DNA of 64,000 bases, taken from Nymphaea colorata (taxonomy: Eukaryota; Streptophyta; Magnoliopsida; Nymphaeales; Nymphaeaceae). The position numbers were made by a program, and so were the translations under genes. The notes under the pieces were generated by a model. The model did no database searches. It saw nothing but the letters and a program-made list of their open reading frames with translations, and was not told where the DNA came from. The stretch is from the NCBI RefSeq assembly GCF_008831285.2, contig NC_045149.1:14470629-14534628 (forward strand), read 5' to 3'. Shown in pieces: positions 11,621 to 23,617 of the stretch. Positions within the stretch are counted from its first letter, which is position 1, and every line of letters starts with the position of its first letter.

Positions 11621-13657
11621 TATGGTGGAAGTCCTGTGGGTTCCTCAAAAATGTCTTCGAACTCGCCCAAGACCTTCTGAATCTGACAGGGTACCTCTTC
11701 TTCTGGCTTCTCTTGTAAGATAGCCTCCTCGGCTACTGACACTAACCAGGCTGCAGGCTGTTGCACTGCGATTGCTTTCAAGGCTGCTTTAGGTTCCAAG
11801 CTGGGATCTACCGCCCTTAGCACTACTTCTTCTCCACCACCCTCCTTAGGTAGGCACATCTCCATGGTGGATAAGTCCCACCAAACCCTTCCTAGAATCT
11901 TGAGCTATTTTACTCCAAGAATAACATCCACGCTGGGTAGGGGAACGACTAGCAAGTCAACCTTGAATGGAACTTTCTGCAATGTGAGCTCAACGTCTGT
12001 ACACTTACGGGTGCAGGGAAGGCACTCCCCATTTGCTACGAGTACTCGAAGGGCTGGATGTTCTTCTATTGTGCACTCCAATTCTTTAGCAAGATGGTCA
12101 CCCACAAAATTGTGAATGGCCCCTGAGTCGAGAAGAACAAGGACACTTCTGCTCCCAATCTGTCCTATCACCCTCATAGCATCTGGTTGGTTGGGATCCG
12201 TCATCATATGACAAGCACCATCAGAAGGTGGTTCTTCTTGCTTTTGAGGCTCCTCTTCAACTTCTGCCTCGTCAACTTCTTCAATCATTGGAGATTGGTC
12301 ATCCTCCTTCTCATCATATCCTTCTCGCTCCATAACGGTGTACATCCTAATGTGTTTGCACCTGTGAGTGGGGTCCCACTTCTCTTTGCACCAAAACCAT
12401 TGTTTATTCTTGATCATTTCCTCTTTTTCCTCACGAGTTAGGGATGGAGGTTCTCGGCCCTTGTAGACTGGTTTAGGTTCTTCCTTTCTAGGTGGGGCCG
12501 GAAGAGGTTTTTGTTGTTGTGGTATCTCCCTAACACGGATAGTGCCTGGGTTCCTCCATTGATGGTATAAGGCCTGTTTCTTATGTTGTCTATCCTCGAT
12601 GGATCGTGCCTTAGCAAAGCACTTTCTCAATTCCGTGTTTGGTTTAGCCCGAATGTCGATCTGGATCTCTTCTTTTAGGCCCCCAATGAAGGCGGCAATG
12701 AGTGACTTAGGCGTCCAATCAACCATGCTTGCCAGATTTCCAAACCTAGCCTGATACTCTTGAACGGTCGAGGTCTGCCTCAGGTTACGCAATTCTATAT
12801 CATAATCCACATACAAAGATTCCCCAAATCTGAGCAAGAGGGCTTCCTTAAATTCTTCCCACGTATTGACGGGCTCCTTAAGCTTGAGCCACCTATACTA
12901 ACGCCTAGCTTCACCATCAAAGTGCAGGATTGATGTTTGAAGTCATTCCTCCTCTGGGATTAATTGACTGGTGAAGTATTCTTCCACTTGGAAGATCCAA
13001 TCCAATGGTTCCTTACCATTAAAAAGTGCAGTATCTCTATACAGCCTGATGCTCTCTGTAAGGTTCCCACGTAGGTGGTTCACGCTCAACTCTTTCACCC
13101 CATCTACGATCTGAATTCACATTCTCCCATTGAGTTCCACCAAACCTGGCCCTGTACTGACTAGTTTGCGGGCCATAGGGATCACAGTTTTCCCACTCGG
13201 GCGAGGAATTTTGTTGTCCTCCATTGTTTCCATTGTGCCCTCCATGGTGGCCATTGTAACCTCCATTGTTGTCGTTATTCCTTCCTGGTGGCGGCCTACT
13301 TGGCCCTGCTTGCGAATGAAAATCGTTAGGGTCGGCATTTGGGGGGCCGCCCAACACACCTTTTCCTTTCTCTAAATTTTGGGGAGGAGGGGGTCTAGGG
13401 GCGGACCTTCGGCTAGTTTCTTGGTTAGAGGATATTACTCGAATCATTTCTTTTATCTCTTTGAGCTCATTGAGCTTGGACAACTGCTTCTTGTAATCAC
13501 TCATTTCATAGCGGATCCTTAGAACCTCATTCTCGATATGAACTATTCTCTCTATTGCGTGCATGTCTAACTCTGCGGAAGGCTGCTCCTCATGGATCGA
13601 GGTTTCCTCCTCTTCCACTTCGAGAGAGTCAGCTACGACTTGCTTCTTCTTGCCCAT
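11621..13657 (-). pseudogene. Chromovirus gag and protease, broken by stops
   Basis: The chosen start is the ATG at 13657 (MGKKKQ), behind a leader that follows the PBS. The N-terminal part is charged, then Gly/Asn-rich (13350-13200). The Ty3 gag core is seen as GKEPLDWIFQVEEYF, EEFKEALLLRF and TVQEYQARFGNLA. A CKEKWDPTHRCK segment is a reduced zinc knuckle. Protease has LVLLDSGAIHNFV, with the DSGA active site. In-frame stops lie at 12943-12945 (TGA), 12898-12900 (TAG), 11905-11907 (TAG) and 11620-11622 (TAA); several replace tryptophan codons. The product would form the particle and process the polyprotein in a live element. Confidence 0.93.
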
Positions 13658-13872
13658 TGTTGCGGGCGATTCAATCAATGAAATACCGGAAACAACTAGA
13701 ACTAGCAACTGCCTACTCGGAAAACCAACACTGACTCTACGAGAAATCCAAACTCCAACTCTGACACTGACAAGAAAACCGAACTTCAATCTGCCCTATG
13801 TATACTCCAAAGGTTGCCGAATCTGTCAACTTCCTTCAAGATGATTCTGCTTGCTTCAAGCTGCTCCAAGGA

Positions 13873-13885
13873 GGCTCTGATACCA
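13873..13885 (-). other. Primer binding site for initiator tRNA-Met
   Basis: Minus strand TGGTATCAGAGCC, the usual plant-element PBS complementary to the 3' end of initiator tRNA-Met. Three bases separate it from the LTR end, which reads CCTACCA on that strand. Confidence 0.95.
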
Positions 13886-13888
13886 AAT

Positions 13889-16690
13889 TGGTAGGGTCTT
13901 GCCCATGGCCGACCAAAGTCCAAAGCCGACGGCCGTGCCTACCTCCAAGATCACCTTGGACCAACCTTAAGACTCTCCTAGGACAAATCAAATACAAAGA
14001 CACATCCCAGTCGGACAGGAACCCTGACTTCAAAATCCCAATAGGTAAGGAATACAAGTGAGGTTAACCCAATCCAAAAAGATAATCCTACTACAAAATA
14101 CTAAGAGATGTGAGGCCAGTACAAGCGTGCATGATACAATGAATAAAACTCTCACAACTCACTCAAGCAAACCATCAAACCAAACCTAATCAAACAAACC
14201 ACACCCACCCGTAAGAGGCTAAGTTGGCACAAGGTCATGTCCTTGGTGTGGTGCCTCAGAGGTCCCTCAATGCTCAACAACGACCCAAGGTTGAGCTAAA
14301 AGCAAATGCGAAAGCAAAGAACAAAAGCAATGCAACCTCCCACGTGTCTATAGGGTGAAAAAGAGAGTACCGGCCAAGGCTAGCTTCGCGAAATAATATC
14401 CAAGGACCACGAGGTGAGATTCCACACTCGGGTAATGCAGCTACACGATGGAAGAGGGCCGGTTGCAGAAGCACAATCCAAGGTATGAAGAGGACGCCGG
14501 TGGTTAAAGAAGCCTTCTAGATCGCCCGGTTGTAGAGACTTTTCAGTGGGGATCCGGCTGGAGTAGTCGCCGGAGTGATGCCGGAAAAGTGGCAGCGGAG
14601 GCAGGTGGCAGCCGGAGATGGCCGGAGGTGGCAGTGACAAGGTCCACCGATTCCAAGACTCACAAGGATGCGGACCCTGCGGTCTTCCTTGAGGGCTAGG
14701 GCTGGAACCGACTAAGTGTGAACCTTGTAGCTTGGGTTGACGTAGGTGGGATGGGGCTAGGTTGGGTCAGCTTGGTCAAGGCGTGGTCTAGGAAGTGGGC
14801 TTGGTCAAAGGTAGGTTAGGTGAAGTGGGTCCTAGGGTTCCAATCTAGGCTCAATCGGGTCAAGGGAAGTGGGTCAAATATAGGTTCTGAAAATGTAGGA
14901 TGGGTAGGTTAAAGGCTTAGGACGAAATGGAAAGGGGGACTAGAGTGGATCGTGTGAGGGAAATGTGGCTAAGGAATTGGAGAAGATCCCAAGTGAGGAT
15001 CGAGCTCCAAGACTCTAGGTTGAGGTGGCAGCACTGTGGAGGCTATCTCCCACGGAAGTAGGAGAGAGGCTAGGGGCAAATGGTGAGGTGGAGGGGGCGA
15101 GTTGACCAAATGTGATCCACTTGAGGGACAGTAAGCTGGTTCGGGGTGTGAAAGGGCTAAGGGAGAGGACATGTGGCAAGGTTAGAGGGTTCTAGGTCCT
15201 AAAATGGAGGTCACTACCTACAAACTTGGGATTGAATCCCAAAAAGATCTCCCAAAAAGTGGATCGATCCCACCAAATGTGGAGCACTTCCTAAGATCTT
15301 GGAAGCAAGGGACGAGCTCTCTCTAAATGATCTCCCTATTGCACTAGATCTCTGCCACGTGGTGAGGATGAAGGGTGGAGACGGCGAAAAGCCCAAAAGC
15401 TAGAATCCACTTACCTCGATTGTAGGAAGGCCCAAATGACTCCTATTGTGCACCGGCGGCTAGGAGTTGGCTCCTAGAGATCCTCCACGAATTCCTTGGC
15501 TTTTTCCCCAATTGTGATCTAATCTTTGCACGATTCTTGGAGCTGCTCGTGTGGAGCTTGGATGCCAGGCCTGAGTCCCCAAATGTCGCTGGACAATCCC
15601 AAATGAATGCCGGAAATAATGCAGCGGTGGCCGGAATCTTAGAATTCCAACCAACACTAAAATGAACCGGAATTGGCTAATTATCGCCGGATTCTTCTTT
15701 CTTTCAATCTTTTCTTTTTGGGCGTTTCTTTTTTTTTTCTTTTCCGCCTCTTTTTTCCTTCTTTCTTTTCAGTTATTTTTCTGGTTTTCCGGTGAGATTT
15801 ACAAGCTAAAAACCGAGACCAAAACTGGAGCTTTTGATCCAATGAAACCGATGAAAGGACTTCAAATTTTCAGATTTCGCACGGTCGACTAAGGGTCTCC
15901 CTTGTGACTCGTAAGGACCGATTTAGGGAGAGCTTCCTCCTAAGAAAGCTAATGATTTCCCTGGCTGGAACCGAGAGAATCAAGAGCTCCTTGTTGGCAG
16001 AATCTCTTCTCAAATCGATGCAACGCCGTTACACAAATTCAACCCTTAGTTTAGCATACTAACCTTTCAAAATTGAAGCCTTGAGTCGTATGCTCCACCC
16101 TCCTAGTTGCCTAGAAAAAGAAGAAACTTCCCAGGATGATGTGGCCTCAAACCTTCATGGGTATGGGAGTGAGGGCTGCACCTTGATCGCCTTGAATGTT
16201 GTGGGGAAAGGAACCGTGGACGTGGAGTCTTCTTCATGCCGGAGCACAAGGAAGTCTTCAAGCCTTCGAACCTTGGGCGAGTGGATGAGAAGAGAGGAAG
16301 AAACTAAGGAAAAGAGAAGGAATAGCCCTCGGAATTGTGGGGAAGGTGGCTGGAATTACAGCAGGATTGCTGATTTTCCCCCAAATGTGACATGAGGTAG
16401 AAGAGAGACGCCGTGGGAAGAAGGAGAGCAAGGGGCAAGAGAGAAACGTGGAGAGGAGAGAGATTGGCAAGAGACAAATGACTCAAAATTTCCTTAATTG
16501 CATACGAATCCAAATGTGAACAAAGTACTTATAGTTCTGAAGTAAAACGGATCTAAACACTTGATCCAAACTCAAAAACTGAATCCAAATAACAAAAGCA
16601 AGTGGCGCACACCAAATCCAAAGTAAAAGCACATAAAATCAAACACGAGACCTAAAGTCTCATTCCTAAAACCGGGTCCTCCTCTAGCCC
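13889..16690 (-). repeat. Long 5' LTR, shared with the upstream element
   Basis: The lower end (plus TGGTAGGGTC, minus ...CCTACCA) is fixed by the PBS. Going up, the next recognisable gene is the end of the chromodomain ORF at 16749, so the LTR fills about 2.8 kb; its upper edge is not sharply defined, with a purine-rich AGAGGAGGA near 16676-16684 as a possible polypurine tract. 13898-14630 matches the partial LTR at 8690-9465. 14640-15200 is low-complexity GGTC/GGGT-rich DNA. Long LTRs are known in some chromoviruses. Open frames here are not genes. Confidence 0.75.
16529..16534 (-). promoter_or_regulatory. Putative LTR TATA box
   Basis: Minus strand ACTATAAGTAC about 210 bases below the pol stop, in the position expected for U3 near the start of the LTR. 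Its duplicate is at 17684-17689. Confidence 0.45.
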
Positions 16691-16748
16691 GCGCGTGCTT
16701 GGGCTTCAATTTAGACCTAGATTCGCCTAGGCTCGCCCTAGGCTGACC

Positions 16749-17402
16749 CTAAGTGACTGGGTTTTGACCAAGACCTGGGCCGGACTTGACCTGGACCGGA
16801 CTAGACCCACCTCCTTGGTCTTCAAGAGCCTCGCTTAGAGTCTTTGCACTTCCTCCCGCACTGCCCTCTGCTTCAACTCCAAGCTTAATTGTGAACTCAA
16901 ATTCGGTTTGATCTTGTTGCTCTACGCCTCCCACTCCTCCCTCGTGACCCAGGCTTGGGTCAACTCGGCCGTGTTGGACCTTGACTGAATGAAGGGCGGC
17001 CTTGCCCCGCCCTCTATGACTGCTCTCGGCCTCGTTAGTGGCTGCTCTAGGCCAAGTTGAAGGCTGACCCGTATCAGATCCACCCTCCTGAGATGGAGCT
17101 TGTCCCCAAGCTCCTGTAGGAAATTGCAGTTTAATCTTTTCAAACAACTCCCAAGAGGTACCCCCATCGATTCCTTCCCACCCAATTAAGACCTCATGTC
17201 GAGCTCTGCCATCTCTAGTAACCCATCTATGCTTAAGGATACGATAGGGTCGGGGTCTAAGATCTGGCAATGGTTCTTCTTGTTCTGGCACTGGCCCATG
17301 ATGCGGTTTTAATCTAGAGACGTGGAAAACTGGGTGAACAAGTGCTGTTGGTGGCAATGCGACACGATATGCTGCTTTTCCAATTTTCTGTAAAATCAGC
17401 AA
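16749..17402 (-). pseudogene. Chromovirus pol C-terminus with chromodomain, copy A
   Basis: Open for 217 codons to a TAG at 16749. It begins inside the integrase GPY-type end (LQKIGKAAYRVALPP, HPVFHVSRLKPH) and contains a chromodomain-like segment PYRILKHRW...EVLIGWEGIDGGTSWELFE, roughly residues 52-95, followed by a low-complexity tail rich in Gly, Ser and Glu. Chromodomains of this class steer integration towards heterochromatin. No upstream integrase is attached, because the tandem duplication joint cuts it off at 17402. Confidence 0.9.
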
Positions 17403-17904
17403 TCAGGAAGTCTTCAAGCCTTCGAACCTTGGGCGAGTGGATGAGAAGAGAGGAAGAAACTAAGGAAAAGAGACGGAATAGCCCTCGGAATTGTGGGGAA
17501 GGTGGCTGGAATTACAGCAGGATTGCTGATTTTCCCCCAAATGTGACATGAGGTAGAAGAGAGACACTGTGGGAAGAAGGAGAGCAAGGGGCAAGAGAGA
17601 AACGTGGAGAGGAGAGAGATTGGCAAGAGACAAATGACTCAAAATTTCCTTAATTCCATAGGAATCCAAATGTGAACAAAGTACTTATAGTTCTGAAGTA
17701 AAACAGACCTAAACACTTGATCCAAACTCAAAAACTGAATCCAAATAACAAAAGCAAGTGGCGCACACCAAATCCAAAGTAAAAGCGCATAAAATCAAAC
17801 ACGAGACCTAAAGTCTCATTCCTAAAACTGGGTCCTCCTCCAGCCCGCGCGTGCTTGGGCTTCAATTCAGACCTAGATTCACCTAGGCTCACCCTAGGCT
17901 GACC

Positions 17905-18600
17905 CTAAGTGACTGGGTTTTGACCAAGACCTGGGCCGGACTTGACCTAGACTGGACTATACCCACCTCCTTGGTCTTCAAGAGCCTCGCTTAGAGTCGT
18001 TGCACTTCCTCCCGCACCGCCCTCTGCTTCAACTCCAAGCTTAATTGTGAACTCAAATTCGGTTTGATCTTGTTGCTCTACGCCTCCCACTCCTCCCTCG
18101 TGACCCAGGCTTGGGTCAACGCGGCCCTGTTGGACCTTGACTGAATGAAGGGCGGCCTTGCCCCGCCCTCTATGACTGCTCTCGGCCTCGTTAGTGGCTG
18201 CTCTATGCCAAGTTTAAGGCTGACCCGTATCAGATCCACCCTCCTGAGATGGAGCTTGTCCCCAAGCTCCTGTAGGAAATTGCAGTTTAATCTTTTCAAA
18301 CAACTCCCAAGAGGTACCCCCATCGATTCCTTCCCACTCAATTAAGACCTCATGTCGATTTCTTTCGTCTCTAGTGACCCATCTATTGCTTAAGGATACG
18401 ATAGGGTCAGGGTCTAACATCTGGAAATGGTTCTTCTTGTTCTGGCACTGGCTCATGATGCGGTTTTAATCTAGAGATGTGGAAAACTGGGTGAACAAGT
18501 GCTGTTGGTGGCAATGCGATACGATGTGCTGCTTTTCCAATTTTCTGTAAAACTCGAAATGGCCCATAAAACTCACTGGAGGTGACAAGAGCAGTTATGA
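17905..18600 (-). pseudogene. Chromovirus pol C-terminus with chromodomain, copy B
   Basis: Duplicate of copy A that still extends upstream to SSEFYGPFRVLQKIGKAAHR, the GPY motif of integrase. A TAA at 18214-18216 cuts the frame just after the chromodomain; the equivalent codon in copy A encodes serine. Resemblance to integrase fades above about 18600 (KRFITALV), where the element breaks off. Confidence 0.85.
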
Positions 18601-18689
18601 ACCTTTTCAGTAATGGCATGCCAATAAATTTTTCTTTTCTACTTTTTGTCCATAGGTGTTCGGTGCATGAAATGTTAAAACTAAGACCT

Positions 18690-19891
18690 TGTGAAGGATA
18701 AGAGGATAAAAAAATAATTTTATGTGTTACATTATGTTGCATCTTATCCATGTTTAAATTTTAACTTTTATGTTGTAATAGTGAAACACACATTTTTAAT
18801 GGAAAAAACTTGACTCGACTGAGTCAATAGTCTGCATCTAGCCGAACCCAGGCTGCCATGAGAAATCCAATGATGGCCTTGCATCATGAATGTTTCACCA
18901 CTTCAGCTTGCTTCAATGCCTTCAGTAACATTATTTTGTATTCCCATAACAAAGTTCATAATCTAGGGTATTTCTCGTATCTTTTAACAGATAGAAATCA
19001 AGATAATAATCCAAAAAAGCGAAACTGAAGTTTGAAGTCAACTCTCATTCCACACATGCATTTGCCAACTTTTGATTCATGCAAAAACATAGACACATTA
19101 TAAACCTGCAGCACACATACACACACGCACACACAACCAATAAGCAACACATACAGTCAATAAGGAAGACACAAACTTACACAGCCAACAAGGAAGACGC
19201 ATGCAACTATTGACATAACTGGAATGCAGTAGCAAACCATTGGAAGCAGAAGAAGTGGCCGAATTCCAAACTCTAAAGCAAATGAGGGGCATGCAACCAG
19301 CTGAAAAGGAACACAGATACGTACAAGTTTGGATGTAACTGGAATTAAGCAGCAATGACTGGAGCAAGAAGAAGCGGCTGAATTCCAATGTCAAAAACAA
19401 TCGAGGCTAAAATGTTTCAATGCCATGCAAAATTTTAAGCGCAACAGAGGAGACTCCAAACTTCTGAAGACAATATTTGTTGCCAGGAAACACCCAAACT
19501 TCGAAAACTCTTGCAAGAAACCAAGAAAAGGGGAAAATAAGAGCCCTAGATACCTCCGATAAAACACAAAACACCCAGGACTGCAACGAAACCCTAAGAG
19601 CAAGAAGAAGCATAAAGGGAAAATGAAACTGAAGCATTACAGATCCTTCGTGAGAAGCGGTGGCAAACAGAATCATTCTGCCAGAAGTTAAGCTCTGCAT
19701 GTGAAACTGATTGCGGAAATGCAGGTGAGGATGCTCCTTGACGTCCATGCACCTGAGAGGAATAGCACTGCAGCCCTAGGAAGGAAGAAGAGGATGGTGT
19801 TGACACCTGGCCGACGGAGAAAGTGTGGTTGCCCTCGGAGCCAAACTTGCGCATCAAAGGGAAATTAGGGCCTCAACAGCAGTCAGGGCAG
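18690..19891. other. No recognisable gene
   Basis: The stretch 19200-19400 contains two diverged copies of a gaagaagtggccgaattccaa-type block. Minus-strand open frames at 19098-19857 have no conserved motif I recognise, although 19594-19857 could be an untested exon. Confidence 0.35.
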
Positions 19892-21249
19892 CTATGTCAC
19901 CAAGGTGCGAGGTGCGGGTGCGGGTGCCGGTATGGCACATCTCAAAAAATTGTGGTGCGGCGATGGTATTTATTATTATTATTATTAATTTATTATTATA
20001 ATATATTAATATATATAAATATATATAACAAAAAATTGTAAACATTATATATAATATATATTATATAAGATTCAAACAAATATCCAAACTTAGATATCTG
20101 TTTTAATAAGTAACATCCGATCCCACAGAGTTTATCATACCGGATCGGGCTAGGGTAAGTAATATTTGATAGGAGGTGGTCAGGACCCAATTGAGGATAC
20201 ATCTTCCCCTTATGGGCAGATTTGCTTGCCTAGAGATTTCCTATAGGTTTGGAAACAAAATTCAGATATTTGACATTCACTCTAATTTAATTCAACTAGA
20301 GATTGAAAATCTAATCCCTACATCTGGATTCATAACTTTAATTATGGATTTCTTGTTGGTTTGAAATCCGTTCCAGTTTAATCAAATTAGGGATTGAAAG
20401 TATAACCATTGCGCCTGGATCTAGAATTTTAATTCGTTAGGCCAGTTTGATGCCTTGGCAATGTAGAAATAGAATGAAGTTTACATAAATTTGTTTCTTA
20501 GAATTGTGGAAGTGAATGGTGTTTTGAAATTTTCTTAAAAATATTTAGGCATATAGGTAATGTTTATTGAAGGATGTCTGACTATTTTAAAAATATATGT
20601 AAAAGGGTGGGGTGGAGTGAAAATTTTCATTCTAACCTCACGATTCAATCTTTTTCTTTTTTCATTTCCTCCTTTCTCTTCTCTCTCCTCTCAGCTGGTC
20701 TCTCTTCTAACCCAAATCGTTTGCAGGTGGGTTCAATGTTTTCTTTTTTTATATTTTGTCTTTTTTCTTTTCTCTATTTTCTTCATCTTTCTCTATTCGC
20801 CCAAAACCAAGGTCTCTGCCTATGTCTCTCTCTCCAAACTGGAGAAGGTTTCTCTAAACCCCTTTGCAAAGGGAGGGTTTTTGCATAGAGGGTCTCAGAG
20901 GGTTCGCTCTTTGAATCCCTTTATGCAGAGGCAGCTCTGTGTAGAGGCAGTAGATGGTTTCATTTCTTCCCCCTTTGCATGAGGGTTTCAGAGAACCGCC
21001 ATCTCTCTCCGTGTACACCCATGATGCCTTAGTCTCTCTCCCTCCAGCTTGCCTCTCGTAGCTGCCTGCGACATCCAGCCTCTCGTCTGCGTCTGCCCCA
21101 TATCCCCTTTCTCCCGGTGCGGTTTGGGTGCGACCTCCCTGAGCAGGTGTGGTTTGGGTGCGAATCTGGGTCGCACCCGCAACCGCACCACCACCTGCAT
21201 CGCGTCGACGCGGGTGTAGGTCCATTTCTGCCGCACCATGGTGACTTAG
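19892..21249 (-). mobile_element. 1.36-kb hAT-like element of the CTATGTCAC family
   Basis: Ends are CTATGTCACC (19892) and GGTGACTTAG (21249), matching in 9 of 10 positions as inverted repeats. Flanks are cagggcag (19884-19891) and catggcag (21250-21257), a 7/8 target duplication. Compared with 2529-2876 it lies in inverse orientation: 19892-19970 matches that element's right end, including the tctcaaaaaattg-type segment, and 21100-21249 its left end with the cgcgtcgacgcg and ggtgcggt motifs. About 1 kb of internal sequence is not shared with the small copies and encodes no recognisable transposase. Confidence 0.8.
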
Positions 21250-21257
21250 CATGGCAG

Positions 21258-23180
21258 CAAGAGCAGGAGATGACACGATGGTCTAAGAGAGGAAGAGAAG
21301 ACAGAGAATGGGACGAGTGGCAACAGATAACGTTGGAGAGAGCGTTTCTGTTGCGTGGTGGCCCCTTTTCTTTCCCCCACCCCAATCGTGCAGCACGAAA
21401 ATCGATATGGGTCTGGAGTCAGTGCACTCATTTGATATCTCGTTGATATGAAAGGATTTCATATCTCAAACTTTTTTGGATTTTTGATATTTTATCAATC
21501 TCCAGATGACATTCTCGAATTTCAAATTTGCGAGTGGGAAGAAATATGTAGTTTTAGGTTCAAAGGAAGGGGTTGAAATGGACTTAGAAATCAAAGATAA
21601 ACTAATATGAGAGTCTCGATATTGAACCCACTCAACTCATGCCACTGCATGAAGGGTATTTTGGTCATTAAAAAAAATACAATGCACTCTTTTATTAAAC
21701 TTTGGGAGGACTAAATTGATAGATTGATAGTGCATACCAATTAAGGTCAAAGGCGAAGCCAATAATTTTGGGATGAGGAGCAGCAATCAAAATATTCTCA
21801 CACATTAAATGGGTGTTTAATATAACTAGAATCTAGAAACTTTAGAATCAAAATGTTTAATTTTTAAGGAATTTGTATTACTAAGCAAACAAGGTATTAT
21901 GCTTTCAGAATTAATAAATTGAGACATGTACCCGGGTACCCTACCCAACTCAGAACCAGGCCCTACGAAGGGCTCTATAACTTATTTAAAAATTTTATTT
22001 TATTTAAAATAAATAGTTTTTATTATAAATAGTTATATTTATTTGTTATATTCTATTTTTATATGTTATATAACATTTTTATGCATATTTTATTACAATT
22101 TGACCAGGCTTAGGGTGAAGTACAACTGATGTCCAGCTCTACCCACATCTACCTACTACCGAATCAAAACGCTTGATGACATAAAACAATATGTGCTTTG
22201 AGCTCAATCTATGTCATCAAACATCTATTTTTGACTCGTGAAAGCTCCTCGTATTTAGAGGGGCAAAGTTAGGCTGCGTTTTATTCCCCACGGATCTTAG
22301 ATTTGAGGGAATCTCAAAACAATGTCAGACTATGGATTTCATCATCTACCCCAAGCATGGAATTTTAATCCACACTTTAATGTAAAAAACATGGATTTGA
22401 AATCAGATTGAGGAGGAGAGGGTGAGACTTGAATACTACGGATCTCAGGTCCGTGATAATCAAACTGAACCAAGAGACTTGAATACTATTGATCTCAGGT
22501 CTGTGATAATCAAACTGAACCATAGAAAGTATGTCTCAAACTTTTGAAAGTTGTTGGTGACATGTCTCGAGGATGATAAGTTGTTCAAATTCATAGTTTG
22601 CTTCTTTAGCTTTGACGATTAGTACAACTAAAGAATTGGTGGACTATTTAATGCAGGTAACTAATTAACAATGGGATACCCATGAAAACACTTCAACATT
22701 CAAAGGAATATAGCTTCTCCTGGACATGAATGAATGAGAATGAATGTAGGGACTATAAGGTACACAATTTACTTAGGTGGCTTTATTTGAAATACATACA
22801 TCATGCAAGAGATTTCTCTAAAAAAGCCCCTGAACACTGCCAAGTTCAAATTAGGTATGTCAATGAATTATATCAGAAGCAAATGTACTTTTGACTATTT
22901 ATATTTTTTTTGGATGTTCAATTTGGGGGGGGGGGGGGGTTGCAAGAAAGTTGGTTCTCTAAATTCTTTGTATTTTGTGAAAAAAAAGTGCAAGGAATTG
23001 CCATGGTGTCTTGCACTTTGTGAAAAAATTTCTACACCCATGACAGATTTCTTCAAACTCAACCCAAAAAGGAACTCAATTGATGAGTCTCGCTTCTAAC
23101 ATAAGCAAATAAATACTATGATGTTGAATGTAGAGCCTTTGGTTTGTGAAGTTGTCCAAAGATACTTTGGACATGGAAAG
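21258..23180. other. No recognisable gene; short tandem repeat and G15 run
   Basis: 22424-22523 holds two copies of a 50-bp unit (gagacttgaatacta...caaactgaacca). A run of 15 G lies at 22925-22939. The open frame at 22803-23099 crosses this run and is not credible. Confidence 0.55.
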
Positions 23181-23617
23181 TAGGGATGTCAACCAATCAG
23201 ATAAAGATCAGATATACCCTTGTTCATATTCACTTTTTGAATATTCACATTTCCAGATTTAAATACGAATAAACAAAGGTCATATCCAAATCCGAAATCC
23301 ATTTTTACAAACCGAATCTAATCTGAATATGATTTTTATATTCATATATGAATATGAATCCGAATGTTGAAAAATTTTGCCAATTTTCAAAATGTAAGAG
23401 AATTAGATAATGATATTTGTCTAAAAATAAATCTGTTTCGAAATCACGAATCTGATCGGATATTTATGTATATCCAAATCAAAAACTGATTGGTTGTCAT
23501 TTCTTAAATCCGAATCTGATCAAATTTCTTAATCGGATATTTTTTTTTCTCATGTCCAATTTTTTTGGATCGGTTCAATTGGAAATTCGATTCAAATTTG
23601 ATATATTGACATCCCTA
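23181..23617. mobile_element. 437-bp hAT-type MITE (TAGGGATGTCAA termini)
   Basis: Perfect 12-bp terminal inverted repeats: tagggatgtcaa at 23181 and ttgacatcccta at 23606-23617. The interior is AT-rich and repeatedly uses gaatccgaat, gatcaga and ggatatttat words in both orientations. TAGGGATG ends are known from plant hAT MITEs. Flanks (catggaaag / ttagaaatg) give no clear 8-bp duplication, so the insertion is old or has been edited. Confidence 0.85.

Larger units (their letters stand above)
16251..18562. repeat. 1,156-bp tandem duplication of LTR promoter plus chromodomain end
   Basis: gaagtcttcaagccttcgaa starts at 16251 and at 17407. Each unit runs from LTR sequence through the presumed U3 to the pol C-terminus and the two are nearly identical. 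The junction lies at about 17399-17406, where pol sequence (IGKAAYR) abuts LTR sequence. The duplication is recent relative to the many gag-pol stops. Confidence 0.93.
8690..18690 (-). mobile_element. Composite Ty3/gypsy chromovirus sharing one LTR
   Basis: Order on the minus strand from high to low coordinate: chromodomain end of one element (two tandem copies, 18.6-16.75 kb), a long LTR (about 16.69-13.889 kb), a primer binding site, gag, protease, RT, RNase H, integrase (to 9466), then a partial LTR (9465-8690). The chromodomain-bearing pol end lies upstream of the LTR that also serves as 5' LTR of the next internal region. This is expected after recombination between LTRs of tandem elements. 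The downstream element has lost its own integrase C-terminus, chromodomain, 3' UTR and the start of its 3' LTR. It cannot transpose. Confidence 0.9.

Noticed and set aside
13798-15892. Open frames within 13.8-15.9 kb on both strands
   Set aside because: They lie in the long LTR and leader; the low-complexity GGTC/GGGT composition explains them.
20560-20982. 140-codon plus-strand frame
   Set aside because: Lies inside the hAT-like element, is driven by a T/C-rich stretch and has no recognised domain; kept only as possible captured sequence.
22803-23099. 98-codon plus-strand frame
   Set aside because: Crosses a G15 homopolymer encoding poly-Gly; no homology recognised.
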